Notes: a model not told the origin generated them from the letters alone. Numbered from the stretch's first letter, positions 16,319 to 25,314 are shown. The stretch: 64,000 nt of DNA from Kribbella jiaozuonensis (GCF_005233875.1 NZ_SZPZ01000003.1:558001-622000), one strand, 5' to 3'. Translations and numbers: made by a program.

Positions 16319-16359
16319 AAAAGAAAACCAGCCCGTGCCCTGAGGGGCAGAGGGGCTGG
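16319..16359 (-). terminator. Intrinsic terminator/attenuator before the Abi gene
   Basis: On the minus strand a two-part stem (outer CCAGCCC 16328-16334 with GGGCTGG 16353-16359; inner TGCCC 16336-16340 with GGGCA 16345-16349; loop 16341-16344) runs straight into TTTTCTTTT. It ends only about 14 nt before the Abi start. It may end the argO-like transcript, or it may be the 3' end of a small RNA or an attenuator for the Abi gene. Confidence 0.75.
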
Positions 16360-16425
16360 CCGTGTTGCTGAAAGGATACACCCGGGACCGCTCCGGTTGC
16401 CGCGAGAACGCCCTGCCTGTGGATA

Positions 16426-17022
16426 TCAGGGAAGCAGCATCCAGGTGGCCAGGCTGGCCATGATTACGGCTATGGCGGAGTCCAGGAATTGCCAGGCTCG
16501 GGGGCGGGCGAAGACTTTTGTGAGTTTGCTGGAGAAGAAGCCTAGGGCGAAGAACCAGATGAAGCTGGCGGCTACTGCTCCTAGGCCGTAGAGCCAGCGG
16601 CCGTTGGTGCCTCGTTGGTTGGCGAGGGAGCCGAGGAGGACGACGGTGTCGAGGTAGACGTGGGGGTTGAGGTACGTGAAGCCCAGGCAGGTGAGGACGA
16701 CGCTGCGGAGGGCGGCGGGGGCGTGGTCGGCGGGGGTGATGGCGCCGGGGTTGAAGGCACGCTTCGCGGCGAGGGCGGCGTACGTGTAGAGGAAGGCGGC
16801 GCCGCCGAACTTCGCGATGTCGAGGGCGAGTTGGCTGCGGGTGAGGAGGGCGCCGAGGCCGAGGATGCCGCTGGAGATCAGGAGTGCGTCGGAGAGTGCG
16901 CAGGTCAGGACCACCGGGAGGACGTGTTCGCGGCGCAAGCCTTGGCGGAGTACGAAAGCGTTCTGGGCGCCGATCGCGACGATCAGGGAAATCGACGTGG
17001 CGAATCCGGCGAAGAGGGGCAT
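16426..17022 (-). CDS. LysE/ArgO family amino-acid exporter
   Basis: This 198-aa membrane protein has six hydrophobic segments. It starts with the family signature LIVAIGAQNAFVLRQGLRREHV, and GFTYLNPHVYLDTVVLLGSLA is the second LysE hallmark. It exports basic amino acids (L-lysine/L-arginine) across the cytoplasmic membrane. It is divergent from an ArgP/LysG-type LysR regulator, the standard arrangement. The 73-nt gap is A/T-richer and would carry the activator site. Confidence 0.9.
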   Translation of the reverse strand: MPLFAGFATSISLIVAIGAQNAFVLRQGLRREHVLPVVLTCALSDALLISSGILGLGALLTRSQLALDIAKFGGAAFLYTYAALAAKRAFNPGAITPADHAPAALRSVVLTCLGFTYLNPHVYLDTVVLLGSLANQRGTNGRWLYGLGAVAASFIWFFALGFFSSKLTKVFARPRAWQFLDSAIAVIMASLATWMLLP

Positions 17023-17095
17023 GTCTTCGACGGTAGGCAGTTCGGCGGCTTCAAACCAGCTAAAGATTCTGATGCAGCATTAGGATTGCTTCATC

Positions 17096-17983
17096 ATGCA
17101 GTTCGACTCCGTGCAGCTCGAGACGTTCGTGGCCGTCGTCGACGAAGGCAGCTTCGACGCGGCGGCGCGACGGTTGCGGGTCACGCCGTCGGCGATCAGC
17201 CAACGAATCAAGGCGTTGGAGAGTCGTCTCGGTCAGGTCGTGGTGATGCGCGGGAAGCCGGCCCGGGCGACCGCGGCGGGTGAGGCGCTGCTCCGGCTGG
17301 CCCGCCAGGTGTCCCTGCTCGAGCTCGAGGCGATCGCCGCCGTCCGCGGTACGGTCGACGCGCAGCGGATCCCGCTCGCGGTGAACGCGGACTCGCTCAA
17401 CAACTGGTTCCTGCCCGCGATGCTCGACCTCTCCCGGACCCACAACGCCCGGTTCCTGGTGCACCAGGAGGACGAGGAGCACTCGGCGGAGTACCTCCGC
17501 AACGGTACGGTGCTGGCCGCGGTCACCGCCGATCCCCGGCCGGTGCAGGGCTGCCGCGTCGTACCGCTCGGGAAGATGCGGTACCTCCCGCTCGCCACCC
17601 CGGAGTACGCCGAACGCTGGCTGACCGGGAAGCCGTTGCCGGAGGCACTCGCCGAGGCCCCGATGGTCGTCTTCAACGAGAAGGACGTGCTGCAGCATCG
17701 ACTGCTCCGCAAGGTGACCCGGCGGAAGCTGGACCCGCCGTCGCACGCGATCCCCGCCTCCGCGCCGTTCCACGAGGCGGTCCGGATCGGGCTCGGCTGG
17801 GGGATGATCGAGGACCAGATCGCCGGATCCGAGCTCGCCGCCGGCCGCCTGGTGGAAGTTGCCCCAGGCAAGTACATTGACGTGCCGCTGTACTGGCAGC
17901 ACTGGAAGCTCGAGTCCGGCGTCCTCGACGCACTCACCGACGCGGTGCTACGGGCCGCTGAGGAAGGTCTTCGTACATCGTGA
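17096..17983 (+). CDS. argP: LysR family regulator, ArgP/LysG type
   Basis: This 295-aa LysR-type activator has the HTH DSVQLETFVAVVDEGSFDAAARRLRVTPSAISQRIKALESRLGQVVVMR (residues 3-50) and an effector domain beginning IPLAVNADSLNNWFLPAM, the ArgP/LysG signature, which senses lysine/arginine. It would activate the divergent exporter when basic amino acids build up. Its end overlaps the convergent FAD monooxygenase gene by 50 nt. Confidence 0.88.
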   Translation: MQFDSVQLETFVAVVDEGSFDAAARRLRVTPSAISQRIKALESRLGQVVVMRGKPARATAAGEALLRLARQVSLLELEAIAAVRGTVDAQRIPLAVNADSLNNWFLPAMLDLSRTHNARFLVHQEDEEHSAEYLRNGTVLAAVTADPRPVQGCRVVPLGKMRYLPLATPEYAERWLTGKPLPEALAEAPMVVFNEKDVLQHRLLRKVTRRKLDPPSHAIPASAPFHEAVRIGLGWGMIEDQIAGSELAAGRLVEVAPGKYIDVPLYWQHWKLESGVLDALTDAVLRAAEEGLRTS

Positions 17984-19139
17984 GCTCGATCGCGTTGCCG
18001 ACCTTCAGCGACATGTCCCGGATCATGTTCCGCCACGGCAGGTACGGCATCATCCGGAAGGTCAGGTTGCGCAGCTTCATGAACCACTTGCTCGCCGGGA
18101 TGAACCACATCGCCCCGTCGACCGCCTGCTTCTGACAGGCCACGACGAAGTCCTTCATCCGTACGTCGTACGCCGCAAACGCCTGCTCGTGATCCCCGCC
18201 GGCCGCGTGCAACTCACCGGCGAGCACGTACGCGCCGACGACGGCCAGGCTCGTGCCCATGCCGGACAGCGGTGAAGCGCAGTACCCCGCGTCCCCGACC
18301 AGCGCGATCCGGCCGCGTGAGTAGCTGTCGAGCTTGATCTGGCTGATCGAGTCGAAGTAGAAGTCCGGCGCGGTCCGCATCCCCTCGAGCAGCGTCGGCA
18401 CCTCCCACCCGAGGTCCTTGAACTGCTCCTCGACGATCGCCTTCTGCGACGGCACGTTCCGCCGGTCGTACGTCAGATCCGAGGAGGTGAAGTAGAACAG
18501 CGCCTTCGCCTCGGTGTTGTCGCGTGCGCTATAGGTGCCGACGGTCTTGCCGGGCACGTTGAAGATCTGGCCGGTGTGGTCCAGCCCGAGATGGTTCTCG
18601 ACCGTGCAGACGGATGCGTAGTACCCGAGGTCGTGGATGTACGACGACTCCGCGCCGAACGCCAACCGCCGTACGTTCGAGTGCAGCCCGTCCGCGCCGA
18701 CGACGAGGTCGAACCGCCGCCGCAGCCCGCTCTCGAACACCACGTCGACGCCGTCCGCGTCCTGGTCGAGCGAGACGATCGAGTCGTCGAACAGGTACTC
18801 CGTCGTCTCCTTCGTCAGCGTGTACAGGATGTCGACCAGGTCGCCCCGGAGGATTTCGAGCTCGCCGCTGAACGCCTCGGACGAGGTGGTCGCGGCCACC
18901 TTCCCGGACTCCTTCACGTACGTCATCGCGCCCATCCGGGTCGCCTTCGCCTCGACCGCGTCCAGGATGCCCATCCGCTCGAGCACCTTCATCGACGCGC
19001 CGCGGAAGTCGACCGCGTAGCCGCCGGGGCGCGGCGCCGGAGCGCGCTCGACCACGGTCGGGGTGAAGCCGTACCGCTGCAGCCAGTACGCCAGGGCCGG
19101 ACCCGCCACACTCGCGCCGGAAATCAGAACTGTCGTCAT
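17934..19139 (-). CDS. FAD-dependent monooxygenase (PHBH-like)
   Basis: This 401-aa protein starts VLISGASVAGPALAYWLQRYGFTPTVVERA, an FAD-binding Rossmann motif with GxSxxG. It also has RGDLVDIL, the DG motif DLVVGADGLHSNVRR (residues about 150-165) and the GD motif RIALVGDAGYCASPLSGMGTSLA. This is the TetX/tetracenomycin-type aromatic hydroxylase group, acting on phenols, polyketides or antibiotics. The start is ATG 19139. It is divergent from a TetR gene, so it may be an inducible detoxification enzyme. The C-terminal region has hydrophobic, Trp/Met-rich helices (AMWFIPASKWFMKLRNLTFRMMPYLPW) that may contact membrane. Confidence 0.85.
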   Translation of the reverse strand: MTTVLISGASVAGPALAYWLQRYGFTPTVVERAPAPRPGGYAVDFRGASMKVLERMGILDAVEAKATRMGAMTYVKESGKVAATTSSEAFSGELEILRGDLVDILYTLTKETTEYLFDDSIVSLDQDADGVDVVFESGLRRRFDLVVGADGLHSNVRRLAFGAESSYIHDLGYYASVCTVENHLGLDHTGQIFNVPGKTVGTYSARDNTEAKALFYFTSSDLTYDRRNVPSQKAIVEEQFKDLGWEVPTLLEGMRTAPDFYFDSISQIKLDSYSRGRIALVGDAGYCASPLSGMGTSLAVVGAYVLAGELHAAGGDHEQAFAAYDVRMKDFVVACQKQAVDGAMWFIPASKWFMKLRNLTFRMMPYLPWRNMIRDMSLKVGNAIELTMYEDLPQRPVAPRR

Positions 19140-19183
19140 CGGAACCCCTCCAGAAGTAGTTGCTGTGCCACGACTGTACGACG

Positions 19184-19205
19184 GTCTTAGACAAATGTGC
19201 AAGAC
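19184..19205. promoter_or_regulatory. Operator-like dyads between FAD monooxygenase and TetR genes
   Basis: GTCTTAGAC (19184-19192) is itself a 9-bp dyad. GTCTT (19184-19188) also pairs with AAGAC (19201-19205), and GTGTGAGAC follows at 19210-19218. The site lies in the 99-nt divergent gap, and a TAGAGT -10-like hexamer lies 8-13 nt before the TetR ATG. It is a probable TetR binding region. Confidence 0.45.
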
Positions 19206-19238
19206 GATTGTGTGAGACAGGCGTGTTAGAGTTCTGGC

Positions 19239-19832
19239 ATGGGTAATCGGGAGGCGCTGGTCGAGGGCGCGAAGGCGTGTCTGCTGGAGAAGGGCTACAG
19301 CCGGACGACGGCGCGCGACATCGCGACCGCGGCCGGGGTGAGCCTGGCCGCGATCGGTTACCACTTCGGTTCCAAGGAGACGCTGCTCAACGAGGCGTTG
19401 CGCGGGTTGCTGACCGAAGAATGGGCGACGGAGGTCGCCGGCGCCGGTGATGAACGTGCGGCGGTTTCGACCGGACCACGGGAGCAGTTCGTCGCGACCT
19501 GGGGTCAGGTCATCGACAGTCTCTCCAATCCGCGTCTGAAGGCGTTGTGGGCGACGCAGTTCGAAGTACTGAGCCTGGGGGCGACGATGCCTGAGCTCGT
19601 GGCGGAGCTGACGAAGATGCAGGGTGAGGCGCGGGAAGGGCTGGCGCAGATGTTCGGCGGGGTCGACCCCGACGCGGATCCTGAGCAGGTGCAGGCGATC
19701 GGCTCACTCCTGCAGGCGCTGCTGCTCGGGGTAGTCGCGCAGAGCATGTTCGACCCGGAGAGTGCGCCGACTGGTGAGGAGCTGGCTCAGTCGCTCCGCA
19801 CGCTGGCGGACCGGATCAGTCCCAGCGCATAG
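19239..19832 (+). CDS. TetR family regulator
   Basis: This 197-aa protein has the HTH EGAKACLLEKGYSRTTARDIATAAGVSLAAIGYHFGSKETLL at residues 8-50 and a helical C-terminal ligand domain. It is divergent from the FAD monooxygenase gene and is probably its repressor. The 3' end overlaps the convergent SCO6745-family gene by 17 nt. Confidence 0.88.
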   Translation: MGNREALVEGAKACLLEKGYSRTTARDIATAAGVSLAAIGYHFGSKETLLNEALRGLLTEEWATEVAGAGDERAAVSTGPREQFVATWGQVIDSLSNPRLKALWATQFEVLSLGATMPELVAELTKMQGEAREGLAQMFGGVDPDADPEQVQAIGSLLQALLLGVVAQSMFDPESAPTGEELAQSLRTLADRISPSA

Positions 19833-20685
19833 CCATCGGGTTGTCGGCCGGGATCAGCCCGGCCGACATCAGTACGGCGCTGATCGGCCGTACGACGTCG
19901 AGCAACTCGCGGGTGCGCTCGTCGCCGAGCGCTCGCCAACCCTGATCGGCCAGTGCGTCAGTGGTGTCTTCGACTTGCTGTCGAAGCGCTCGCCCGGCGT
20001 CGGTCAGCGCGCCCTCGGCGTCGAGCAGGCCGCGGCTGCGCAGATCGTCCGATGCGGCGGCCCACTCCTCGTCGCTCCACCGGCGGTTGAGCTGGAAGAC
20101 CTCCTTGGCCGGGCCGCCCGCTGCGGAGATCGTCACCAGTGCCTGACATGGGCTGAGCTCGGCCGCGACCAGCGCCGCGACATGTCCGTCGCCGCGCGAC
20201 TCCCGCAGGATCGTTGTCGCGTGCCAGAGCGCGAGGTGTGGCTCGTCCGGCCACTCCAGCGCGGCATTGGCAGCCGCGATCGGTCGCCCGGCAACCGGGG
20301 CGAGTTCAGCCGCACGCCGAGCCAGCTCGGCCGCGCGCTTCACGGGCTCACCAGACCATACGGTTTGGTATGGCGGCGCGTCAGGGAACAGCCGGCGTAC
20401 GGCGTTGTCCACAGCCGTGAGGCGGGCGTCGAGCAGCTGTTCCGGGGTTGCGTAGGTCCACGCGTCCGGGAGGGAGCGGGCGACCATCGCCGGGTGGAAG
20501 TTGTAGAACATCGCGGCGACGAGCCCCGGCCCGACCGCGCCCAGCGGCGCCGCCCGGCAGCCGAAATAACTCATCCAGCCGCCCTTCAACCCGAGCGCAT
20601 CAGTCGCCTTCCGCGTCTCCGGCGAGAAGTACGAAATCGCGTGATACGGCTCGAGCGCCTTCCACATCCCGCGAGCACGATTCAT
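19816..20685 (-). CDS. SCO6745-family protein (HTH-containing)
   Basis: This 289-aa soluble protein has N-terminal MWKALEPYHAISYFSPETRKATDALGLKGGWMSYFGCRAAPLG and a C-terminal winged-helix-like region (WSDEEWAAASDDLRSRGLLDAEGALTDAGRALRQQVEDTTD). This matches the actinobacterial family named after Streptomyces SCO6745, whose function is unknown. The C-terminal part resembles MarR-type helices, but the protein is not an established regulator. It overlaps the upstream GNAT gene by 4 nt (operon). Confidence 0.72.
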   Translation of the reverse strand: MNRARGMWKALEPYHAISYFSPETRKATDALGLKGGWMSYFGCRAAPLGAVGPGLVAAMFYNFHPAMVARSLPDAWTYATPEQLLDARLTAVDNAVRRLFPDAPPYQTVWSGEPVKRAAELARRAAELAPVAGRPIAAANAALEWPDEPHLALWHATTILRESRGDGHVAALVAAELSPCQALVTISAAGGPAKEVFQLNRRWSDEEWAAASDDLRSRGLLDAEGALTDAGRALRQQVEDTTDALADQGWRALGDERTRELLDVVRPISAVLMSAGLIPADNPMAMRWD

Positions 20686-21188
20686 GGCAGCGGACGGTAC
20701 ATGACGTGTAGGCCGACGTAGCCGAGAGTGGGGTGGTCGAAGGCTTCAGGAACGGTGCCGGCGATGCGGAAGCCGAGGGACTGCCAGAGGTGTACGGCGG
20801 GTTCGTTGGTCTCGACGACGGCGTTGAACTGGATCGAGCGGAAGCCGGATTCTCCGGCCCAGGCGATCATGTCCTCGCACAGCAGCCGGCCGACGCCCAT
20901 GCCGCGGGCCTTGCCGTCGACCATGAAGCTCGCGCTGGCGACGTGCGCGCCGGGGCCGGGCCGGTTCGGGTACATGTTCGCGCTGCCGAGAACGGTGCCG
21001 TCGGCATCGACCGCGACCGTGGTCCGGCCGAGCGGAAGCTCCAGCGGCGACATCCACATCGCCCGGGCCTCCTCCTCGGTGAGGTGCGGGTCGTACGTGT
21101 ACGTCTCGCGCGCGGTCACGATCTCGTGGAAGAACGGCCAGATGGCCGGCCAGTCGGCGGCGGTCGCGGTCCTGATCTGCACAGTCAT
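20682..21188 (-). CDS. GNAT family N-acetyltransferase
   Basis: This 168-aa acetyltransferase begins IRTATAADWPAIWPFFHEIVTARETYTYDPHLTEEEA and has ASFMVDGKARGMGVGRLLCEDM carrying the acetyl-CoA loop (A/R-G-M-G-V-G). It looks like the phosphinothricin/amino-acid acetyltransferase group, but the substrate is unknown. Its ATGA stop/start overlap with the SCO6745-family gene suggests co-translation. Confidence 0.85.
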   Translation of the reverse strand: MTVQIRTATAADWPAIWPFFHEIVTARETYTYDPHLTEEEARAMWMSPLELPLGRTTVAVDADGTVLGSANMYPNRPGPGAHVASASFMVDGKARGMGVGRLLCEDMIAWAGESGFRSIQFNAVVETNEPAVHLWQSLGFRIAGTVPEAFDHPTLGYVGLHVMYRPLP

Positions 21189-21252
21189 TGTGGGAGAAGC
21201 ATCACCCGATGTTCGCCGGATGCCAAGCAGATTCCCGATAGGCTGTCTGAGG

Positions 21253-22359
21253 ATGACAAACTCCGTGATCCAAGGCCTGCCGCGCTGGACGTTGGTCGTG
21301 CCACCGCTCGCTTTCGTTGTCTTGCTGGTGACCTGGCATCGCCACCTGGGCGCGTTCCTGCTGATCCTCGTCTGCCTCGGTCTGGGCGCTGCAGTGATCG
21401 CAGCTGTCCATCACGCCGAGGTGGTTGCACACCGTGTCGGTGAACCGTTCGGCACGCTGATCCTCGCGCTCGCGGTGACGATCATCGAGGTCGCGCTGAT
21501 CGTCACGCTGATGGCATCTGGTGGAGAGAAGGCTTCGTCGCTGGCGCGCGACACCGTCTTCGCCGCGGTGATGATCACCTGCAACGGGATCCTCGGGTTG
21601 GCTCTCGTTGTCGGCTCGCTGCGGCACCGCGTGCAGGAGTTCCGCGTGCAGGCGTCGTACTCGGCACTCACGGTGATGACGGCGTTGGTGACGCTGAGTC
21701 TGGTGCTGCCGACATTCACGACCAGCGCGCCCGGGCCGCAGTTCAGCTCGGCGCAGCTCGCGTTCGCGGGCGTGACGTCGCTGGTGCTGTACGGCGTCTT
21801 CGTGTTCATCCAGACGATCCGGCACCGGGACTACTTCCTGCCGGTGCGCTCCGACGGCAACAACGACGTCGACGACGAGGAGCATCACGCGGCGGCTCCG
21901 AGCACGGGGACCGCACTGCTCAGCCTCGGTTTGCTGTTCGTCTGTCTGATCGCGGTCGTTGGTCTGGCCAAGACGGTCTCGCCGAGACTCGAGTCCGCGG
22001 TCGAGTCGGCCGGCGCGCCGGTGGCCGTGGTCGGTGTCGTGATCGCCTTGCTGGTGCTGCTGCCGGAGACGGTTGCCGCAGTACGCGCGGCACTGCGGAA
22101 CCGTCTCCAGACCAGCGTCAACCTGGCGCTCGGCTCAGCGCTCGCCAGTATCGGACTGACCATCCCCGCGATCGCCATCGCGTCCATCTGGCTGAGCGGA
22201 CCGCTGGTGCTCGGGCTCGGCGGCAAGGAGATGGTGCTGTTCGCGCTGACGGTCGTGACCGCCATGCTCACGCTAGCGACCGGGCGCGCCACGCTGCTCC
22301 AGGGCGCCGTTCACCTCGCGGTGTTCAGCGCGTTCCTGTTCCTTGCGGTAAGCCCTTGA
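21253..22359 (+). CDS. Ca2+/H+ (Na+/H+) antiporter, ChaA type
   Basis: This 368-aa integral membrane protein has about 11 helices in two inverted CaCA repeats. The first repeat holds GEPFGTLILALAVTIIEVALIV (acidic Glu in helix 3); the second has VLLPETVAAVRAALRNRLQTSVNLALGSALASIGLTIPAI. These are the alpha-repeat motifs of calcium/proton exchangers. A His/Asp-rich loop (DGNNDVDDEEHHAA) between the repeats could sense or bind cations. The start is ATG 21253 with TGAGG in front. It is divergent from the GNAT gene; the 3' end overlaps the ankyrin gene by 35 nt. Confidence 0.87.
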   Translation: MTNSVIQGLPRWTLVVPPLAFVVLLVTWHRHLGAFLLILVCLGLGAAVIAAVHHAEVVAHRVGEPFGTLILALAVTIIEVALIVTLMASGGEKASSLARDTVFAAVMITCNGILGLALVVGSLRHRVQEFRVQASYSALTVMTALVTLSLVLPTFTTSAPGPQFSSAQLAFAGVTSLVLYGVFVFIQTIRHRDYFLPVRSDGNNDVDDEEHHAAAPSTGTALLSLGLLFVCLIAVVGLAKTVSPRLESAVESAGAPVAVVGVVIALLVLLPETVAAVRAALRNRLQTSVNLALGSALASIGLTIPAIAIASIWLSGPLVLGLGGKEMVLFALTVVTAMLTLATGRATLLQGAVHLAVFSAFLFLAVSP

Positions 22360-23767
22360 GGTAGTCGATCACCGCCTCTTGATGGTTGTGCTCGGCCCAG
22401 CCGAGCGCGTTCCCGTTGTAGTTGGGATCGCGTACCTCGGGATCGGCGCCGAGCTCGATCAGCTTCTTGACCGTGTCGAGGTGACCGTTGAGTGCGGCGC
22501 GGTGGATCGGTGCCGATCCGCCCGAGATCCGGTTCAGATCGAATCCGAGCCGCTGCAGGGGTTCCAGAGCTTCGGTACGGCCGATCTCGGCGGCGCGAAC
22601 GGGCAGATGACGTTGACGTGCGACCGCACGCGCGGCCAGTCCGGCATCGACGTCCGGTGTCTCGCCGCGCATCGCCGCGGCGTACACCTCCTCGATCTCA
22701 TCCAGCGGCGCCGCGCCTCGCGCCTTGAGCCGGTCCGCGATCTCCGTATGGCCTTGGACCGCCGCCAGCACATACGGGCGACCGCCGCCGTACACCGGAT
22801 GCCTGGTGCCGGTGCCTTCAGGATCGGTGCCTTGGGCAAGCACTAGTTCGGCCCGGTGCAGGAGACCGGCCCAGGCCGAGAAGACCAGTTCGTCCTCGAG
22901 GAGTTGCTGCGGAGTCGGGTGCGCGGTGGTCATCCGTTCGTGCCACGGACCGCCGTCGCCGCGGCCCAGTCCGTACTCGAGCAGGAGCTCCAGATGCACA
23001 TCGTCGTACGGCGGGGGACAACCGGGACCGCAGTTGTACATGGTCTGGCTGTCGTTCGGGTCGGCGCCGGCGTCGAGCAGGACGCGGGCGAGCTCAACCC
23101 GTTCGGGGTGCGGTGGTTGGTCGCCCTCACCGCGGCCGAAGACGCCGGTGATCGCGGTGAACGGCGACGGCAGGCCTTGCCAGAGGTAGCCGGCGTTGGG
23201 ATCGGCGCCGTTCTCGAGGAGGAGGCGCGCGATCTCGACCTGGTTGGGAGCGTCCAGGCGGTTGTAGGTGAGGTAGAGCAACGGTTCCCAGCGGTACGGT
23301 CCGCCTTCTTTTGCTGCGTTGCTCAGGTCCGCGCGGACGGCGTCGAGGTCGCCGGCCACGACCTTCGTGTAAATGTTGCTCTGGGCAATCTCTGGGAACC
23401 GGTCGAGCAGATCACGTGCGGATCGTTGGCGCGCCGGATCGTCCTCCCCGTAGTGCAACGTCGCCAGCCGGAGGAACTCGTCGGCACGCTGCTCCGGAGT
23501 GTCGAGCGGGCCGCCGACGGACTGCCGATGGGGTGACCGGCTGTACTTGTCCACCAACTCCAGGTGCCGCACGATCCGCGGCCAGCTGGGGAATCCGTAG
23601 CTGCGGGCAACTACCAGCTGCGCGTCCGCCAGCGTCTGTACGGGATGGAACTCGTCCGCGAGCGCGATCGCCTCGCGGTCCCCGGCGCGGACGCCCTTGA
23701 GCAGCGCTTTGGCCTGCTTGCGAAGGTGTTCGAGGTGTGGGTCGTCCGGAAGATTTCGGGTCGGCAT
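22325..23767 (-). CDS. Ankyrin-repeat protein
   Basis: This 480-aa soluble protein has an N-terminal segment PDDPHLEHLRKQAKALLKGVRAGDREAIALADEFHP seen in bacterial ankyrin proteins. At least four ankyrin-type units follow: ARLLLENGADPNAGY, ARVLLDAGADPNDSQ, a degenerate one around PYVLAAVQGHTEIADRLKARGAAP, and APIHRAALNGHLDTVKKLIELGADPEVRDPNYNGNALGWAEHN. It is probably a protein-binding scaffold; no enzyme domain is visible. ATG 23767 is preferred over GTG 23770 because GAGGAGG is then 6-7 nt away. The C-terminus overlaps the convergent antiporter gene by 35 nt. Confidence 0.85.
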   Translation of the reverse strand: MPTRNLPDDPHLEHLRKQAKALLKGVRAGDREAIALADEFHPVQTLADAQLVVARSYGFPSWPRIVRHLELVDKYSRSPHRQSVGGPLDTPEQRADEFLRLATLHYGEDDPARQRSARDLLDRFPEIAQSNIYTKVVAGDLDAVRADLSNAAKEGGPYRWEPLLYLTYNRLDAPNQVEIARLLLENGADPNAGYLWQGLPSPFTAITGVFGRGEGDQPPHPERVELARVLLDAGADPNDSQTMYNCGPGCPPPYDDVHLELLLEYGLGRGDGGPWHERMTTAHPTPQQLLEDELVFSAWAGLLHRAELVLAQGTDPEGTGTRHPVYGGGRPYVLAAVQGHTEIADRLKARGAAPLDEIEEVYAAAMRGETPDVDAGLAARAVARQRHLPVRAAEIGRTEALEPLQRLGFDLNRISGGSAPIHRAALNGHLDTVKKLIELGADPEVRDPNYNGNALGWAEHNHQEAVIDYLKGLPQGTGTR

Positions 23768-23911
23768 CACCGACCTCCTCTCTACGAGCCTGCTGTCCGC
23801 GTCGTCAGGCGAGAAAGGAGGTGAACAACTGCCACAACCGTGCTCATTTCAGGTGGGCTGAGCCCTTCCCGCGGACCGGTGGCACCCTGAGTGCCTATCC
23901 GCGAGGGTAGC

Positions 23912-24271
23912 TCACAGCGGCTTTTCCATCCACCATTCGGTGAATTCGTGCGCACGGTCCCGGTCCAGTCGGATCACCCACAGGTTGCTGAACTCGGCCG
24001 GCGGATTGGTCAGGTACGTCGTCCAGCCGCGCACGAACCCGACCCCGTCGCCGAACCCGAGCACCTGGTACTCAAAATCTGTCTCGCCCGGACCGTCGGC
24101 GACGTCGAGCCAGGCCGCCACGATCGCGTCCCGCCCGAGCACCGGCGGCTCGTCCGGTCGCCGGTACCAGGCGGCGTCCTCGGTCCAGAGCGCGGCGATA
24201 TGCGCGGGATCGTTGCTCTCCCACGCCTTCCGGTATCGCTCGACCCAGCGGTCGAGGTCTTTCTCCTTCAT
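23912..24271 (-). CDS. SnoaL-like/NTF2-fold protein
   Basis: This 119-aa single-domain protein begins LDRWVERYRKAWESNDPAHIAALWTEDAAWYRRP, the standard opening of nuclear transport factor 2-like proteins (DUF4440/SnoaL type), and ends in WVIRLDRDRAHEFTEWWMEKP. Such proteins act as small isomerases, cyclases or binding pockets; no catalytic residues can be assigned. The ATG overlaps the stop of the amidohydrolase gene by 4 nt, so they share an operon. Confidence 0.78.
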   Translation of the reverse strand: MKEKDLDRWVERYRKAWESNDPAHIAALWTEDAAWYRRPDEPPVLGRDAIVAAWLDVADGPGETDFEYQVLGFGDGVGFVRGWTTYLTNPPAEFSNLWVIRLDRDRAHEFTEWWMEKPL

Positions 24272-25314
24272 GAGATCCGGCGGCCGTTCAGTACTACGGC
24301 AGCCGGCGTCGCCAGTACGTCGGGGTGCTCGCGCGGGTTGGCGTCGTACGTGACGAGGTTGCCGGCGCCGGTCAGACCGAGGAACTCCTGCGCACCGGTG
24401 GAGGCCGCGGTCAGGGCCTGCTCGACGGAGAGCCCGTGTTGCACCAGGAGGTCGATCTCGCTGGCGACGGTGCCGACGACATCGGATCCGGTCAGCACGC
24501 GGACGCCGTACCGCTCGGTCAGTGGCAGGATCGATGCCAGGTGTTCGGAGCGGGCTCGGCGGCGGGCCGACTGCTCCGGGGTCTCGTTCGGGCTCTGGCT
24601 GACCGAGGCGCAGAGCGTCGGGGTCCACGCGCCGCCGCGGGCGCCCAGGGTCTCGAGGTCCTGCTCGGTGAGCGCCGTACCGTGTTCGACCGAGTCGATG
24701 CCGAGCCGGATCAGGTCGGTGACGTGGTCGGTGTTGACGTGCGCCGCAACCCGGGCGCCGCGGGAGTGCGCCAGCTCGACCATCGCCCCGACCACATCCA
24801 GGCCGTACGTCGGACTGACCTTGCTACCGCGGATCGGACCGTCCGGGCCGACCTCGGGGAAGTCGCCGACCAGCTTCAGCCAGGTCGCTCCGGCAGCGAT
24901 CTCGGCCTCGACCGCGGCGAGCAGGTCCTCCGCTGCGACCGGCTCGTACGCCTGCGGGAAGTAGCAGCCCTCCGGCGCGAGGAACCGGCCCGCCGCGAGG
25001 ACGAGCGGGCGGCTGTCGTCCCGCGTGCGAGCCAGTTCGAGGGTCACCTCACGATTGCCGCCGACATCGCGTACCGCGCTCACCCCGGCGCCGGCCAACT
25101 CACCGAGCCGCTCGGCCGCGAAGTCCGCGCCCTGCAGCACGGGACCGTTAGGCCCGGGAGCCATGGTCAGGTGACAGTGCGAGTCGACCAGCCCGGGTAC
25201 CCCGTACCGCCCGGGCAGCACCTCGCCGATCTCACCCGGCCCGAACGTGACGCGCGCGGTATCGCCGGCCGGGAGCACGGTTCCTTCGAAGACCCAGGTC
25301 GTCATGGTCGCCAT
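24268..25314 (-). CDS. Amidohydrolase family protein (imidazolonepropionase/prolidase-like)
   Basis: This 348-aa metal-dependent hydrolase has the HxH motif GLVDSHCHL near residue 45, a lysine in TWLKLVGDFP that could be carbamylated, metal histidines in VAAHVNTD and SVEHGT, and the catalytic Asp in VLTGSDVVG. The composite beta-sandwich (N- and C-terminal strands) and the GNLVTYDANPREHPDVL tail fit cytosolic amidohydrolases that open cyclic amides or cleave dipeptides. The substrate is unknown. ATG 25314 is used; ATG 25305 is the alternative. It overlaps the NTF2-fold gene by 4 nt. Confidence 0.85.
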   Translation of the reverse strand: MATMTTWVFEGTVLPAGDTARVTFGPGEIGEVLPGRYGVPGLVDSHCHLTMAPGPNGPVLQGADFAAERLGELAGAGVSAVRDVGGNREVTLELARTRDDSRPLVLAAGRFLAPEGCYFPQAYEPVAAEDLLAAVEAEIAAGATWLKLVGDFPEVGPDGPIRGSKVSPTYGLDVVGAMVELAHSRGARVAAHVNTDHVTDLIRLGIDSVEHGTALTEQDLETLGARGGAWTPTLCASVSQSPNETPEQSARRRARSEHLASILPLTERYGVRVLTGSDVVGTVASEIDLLVQHGLSVEQALTAASTGAQEFLGLTGAGNLVTYDANPREHPDVLATPAAVVLNGRRIS

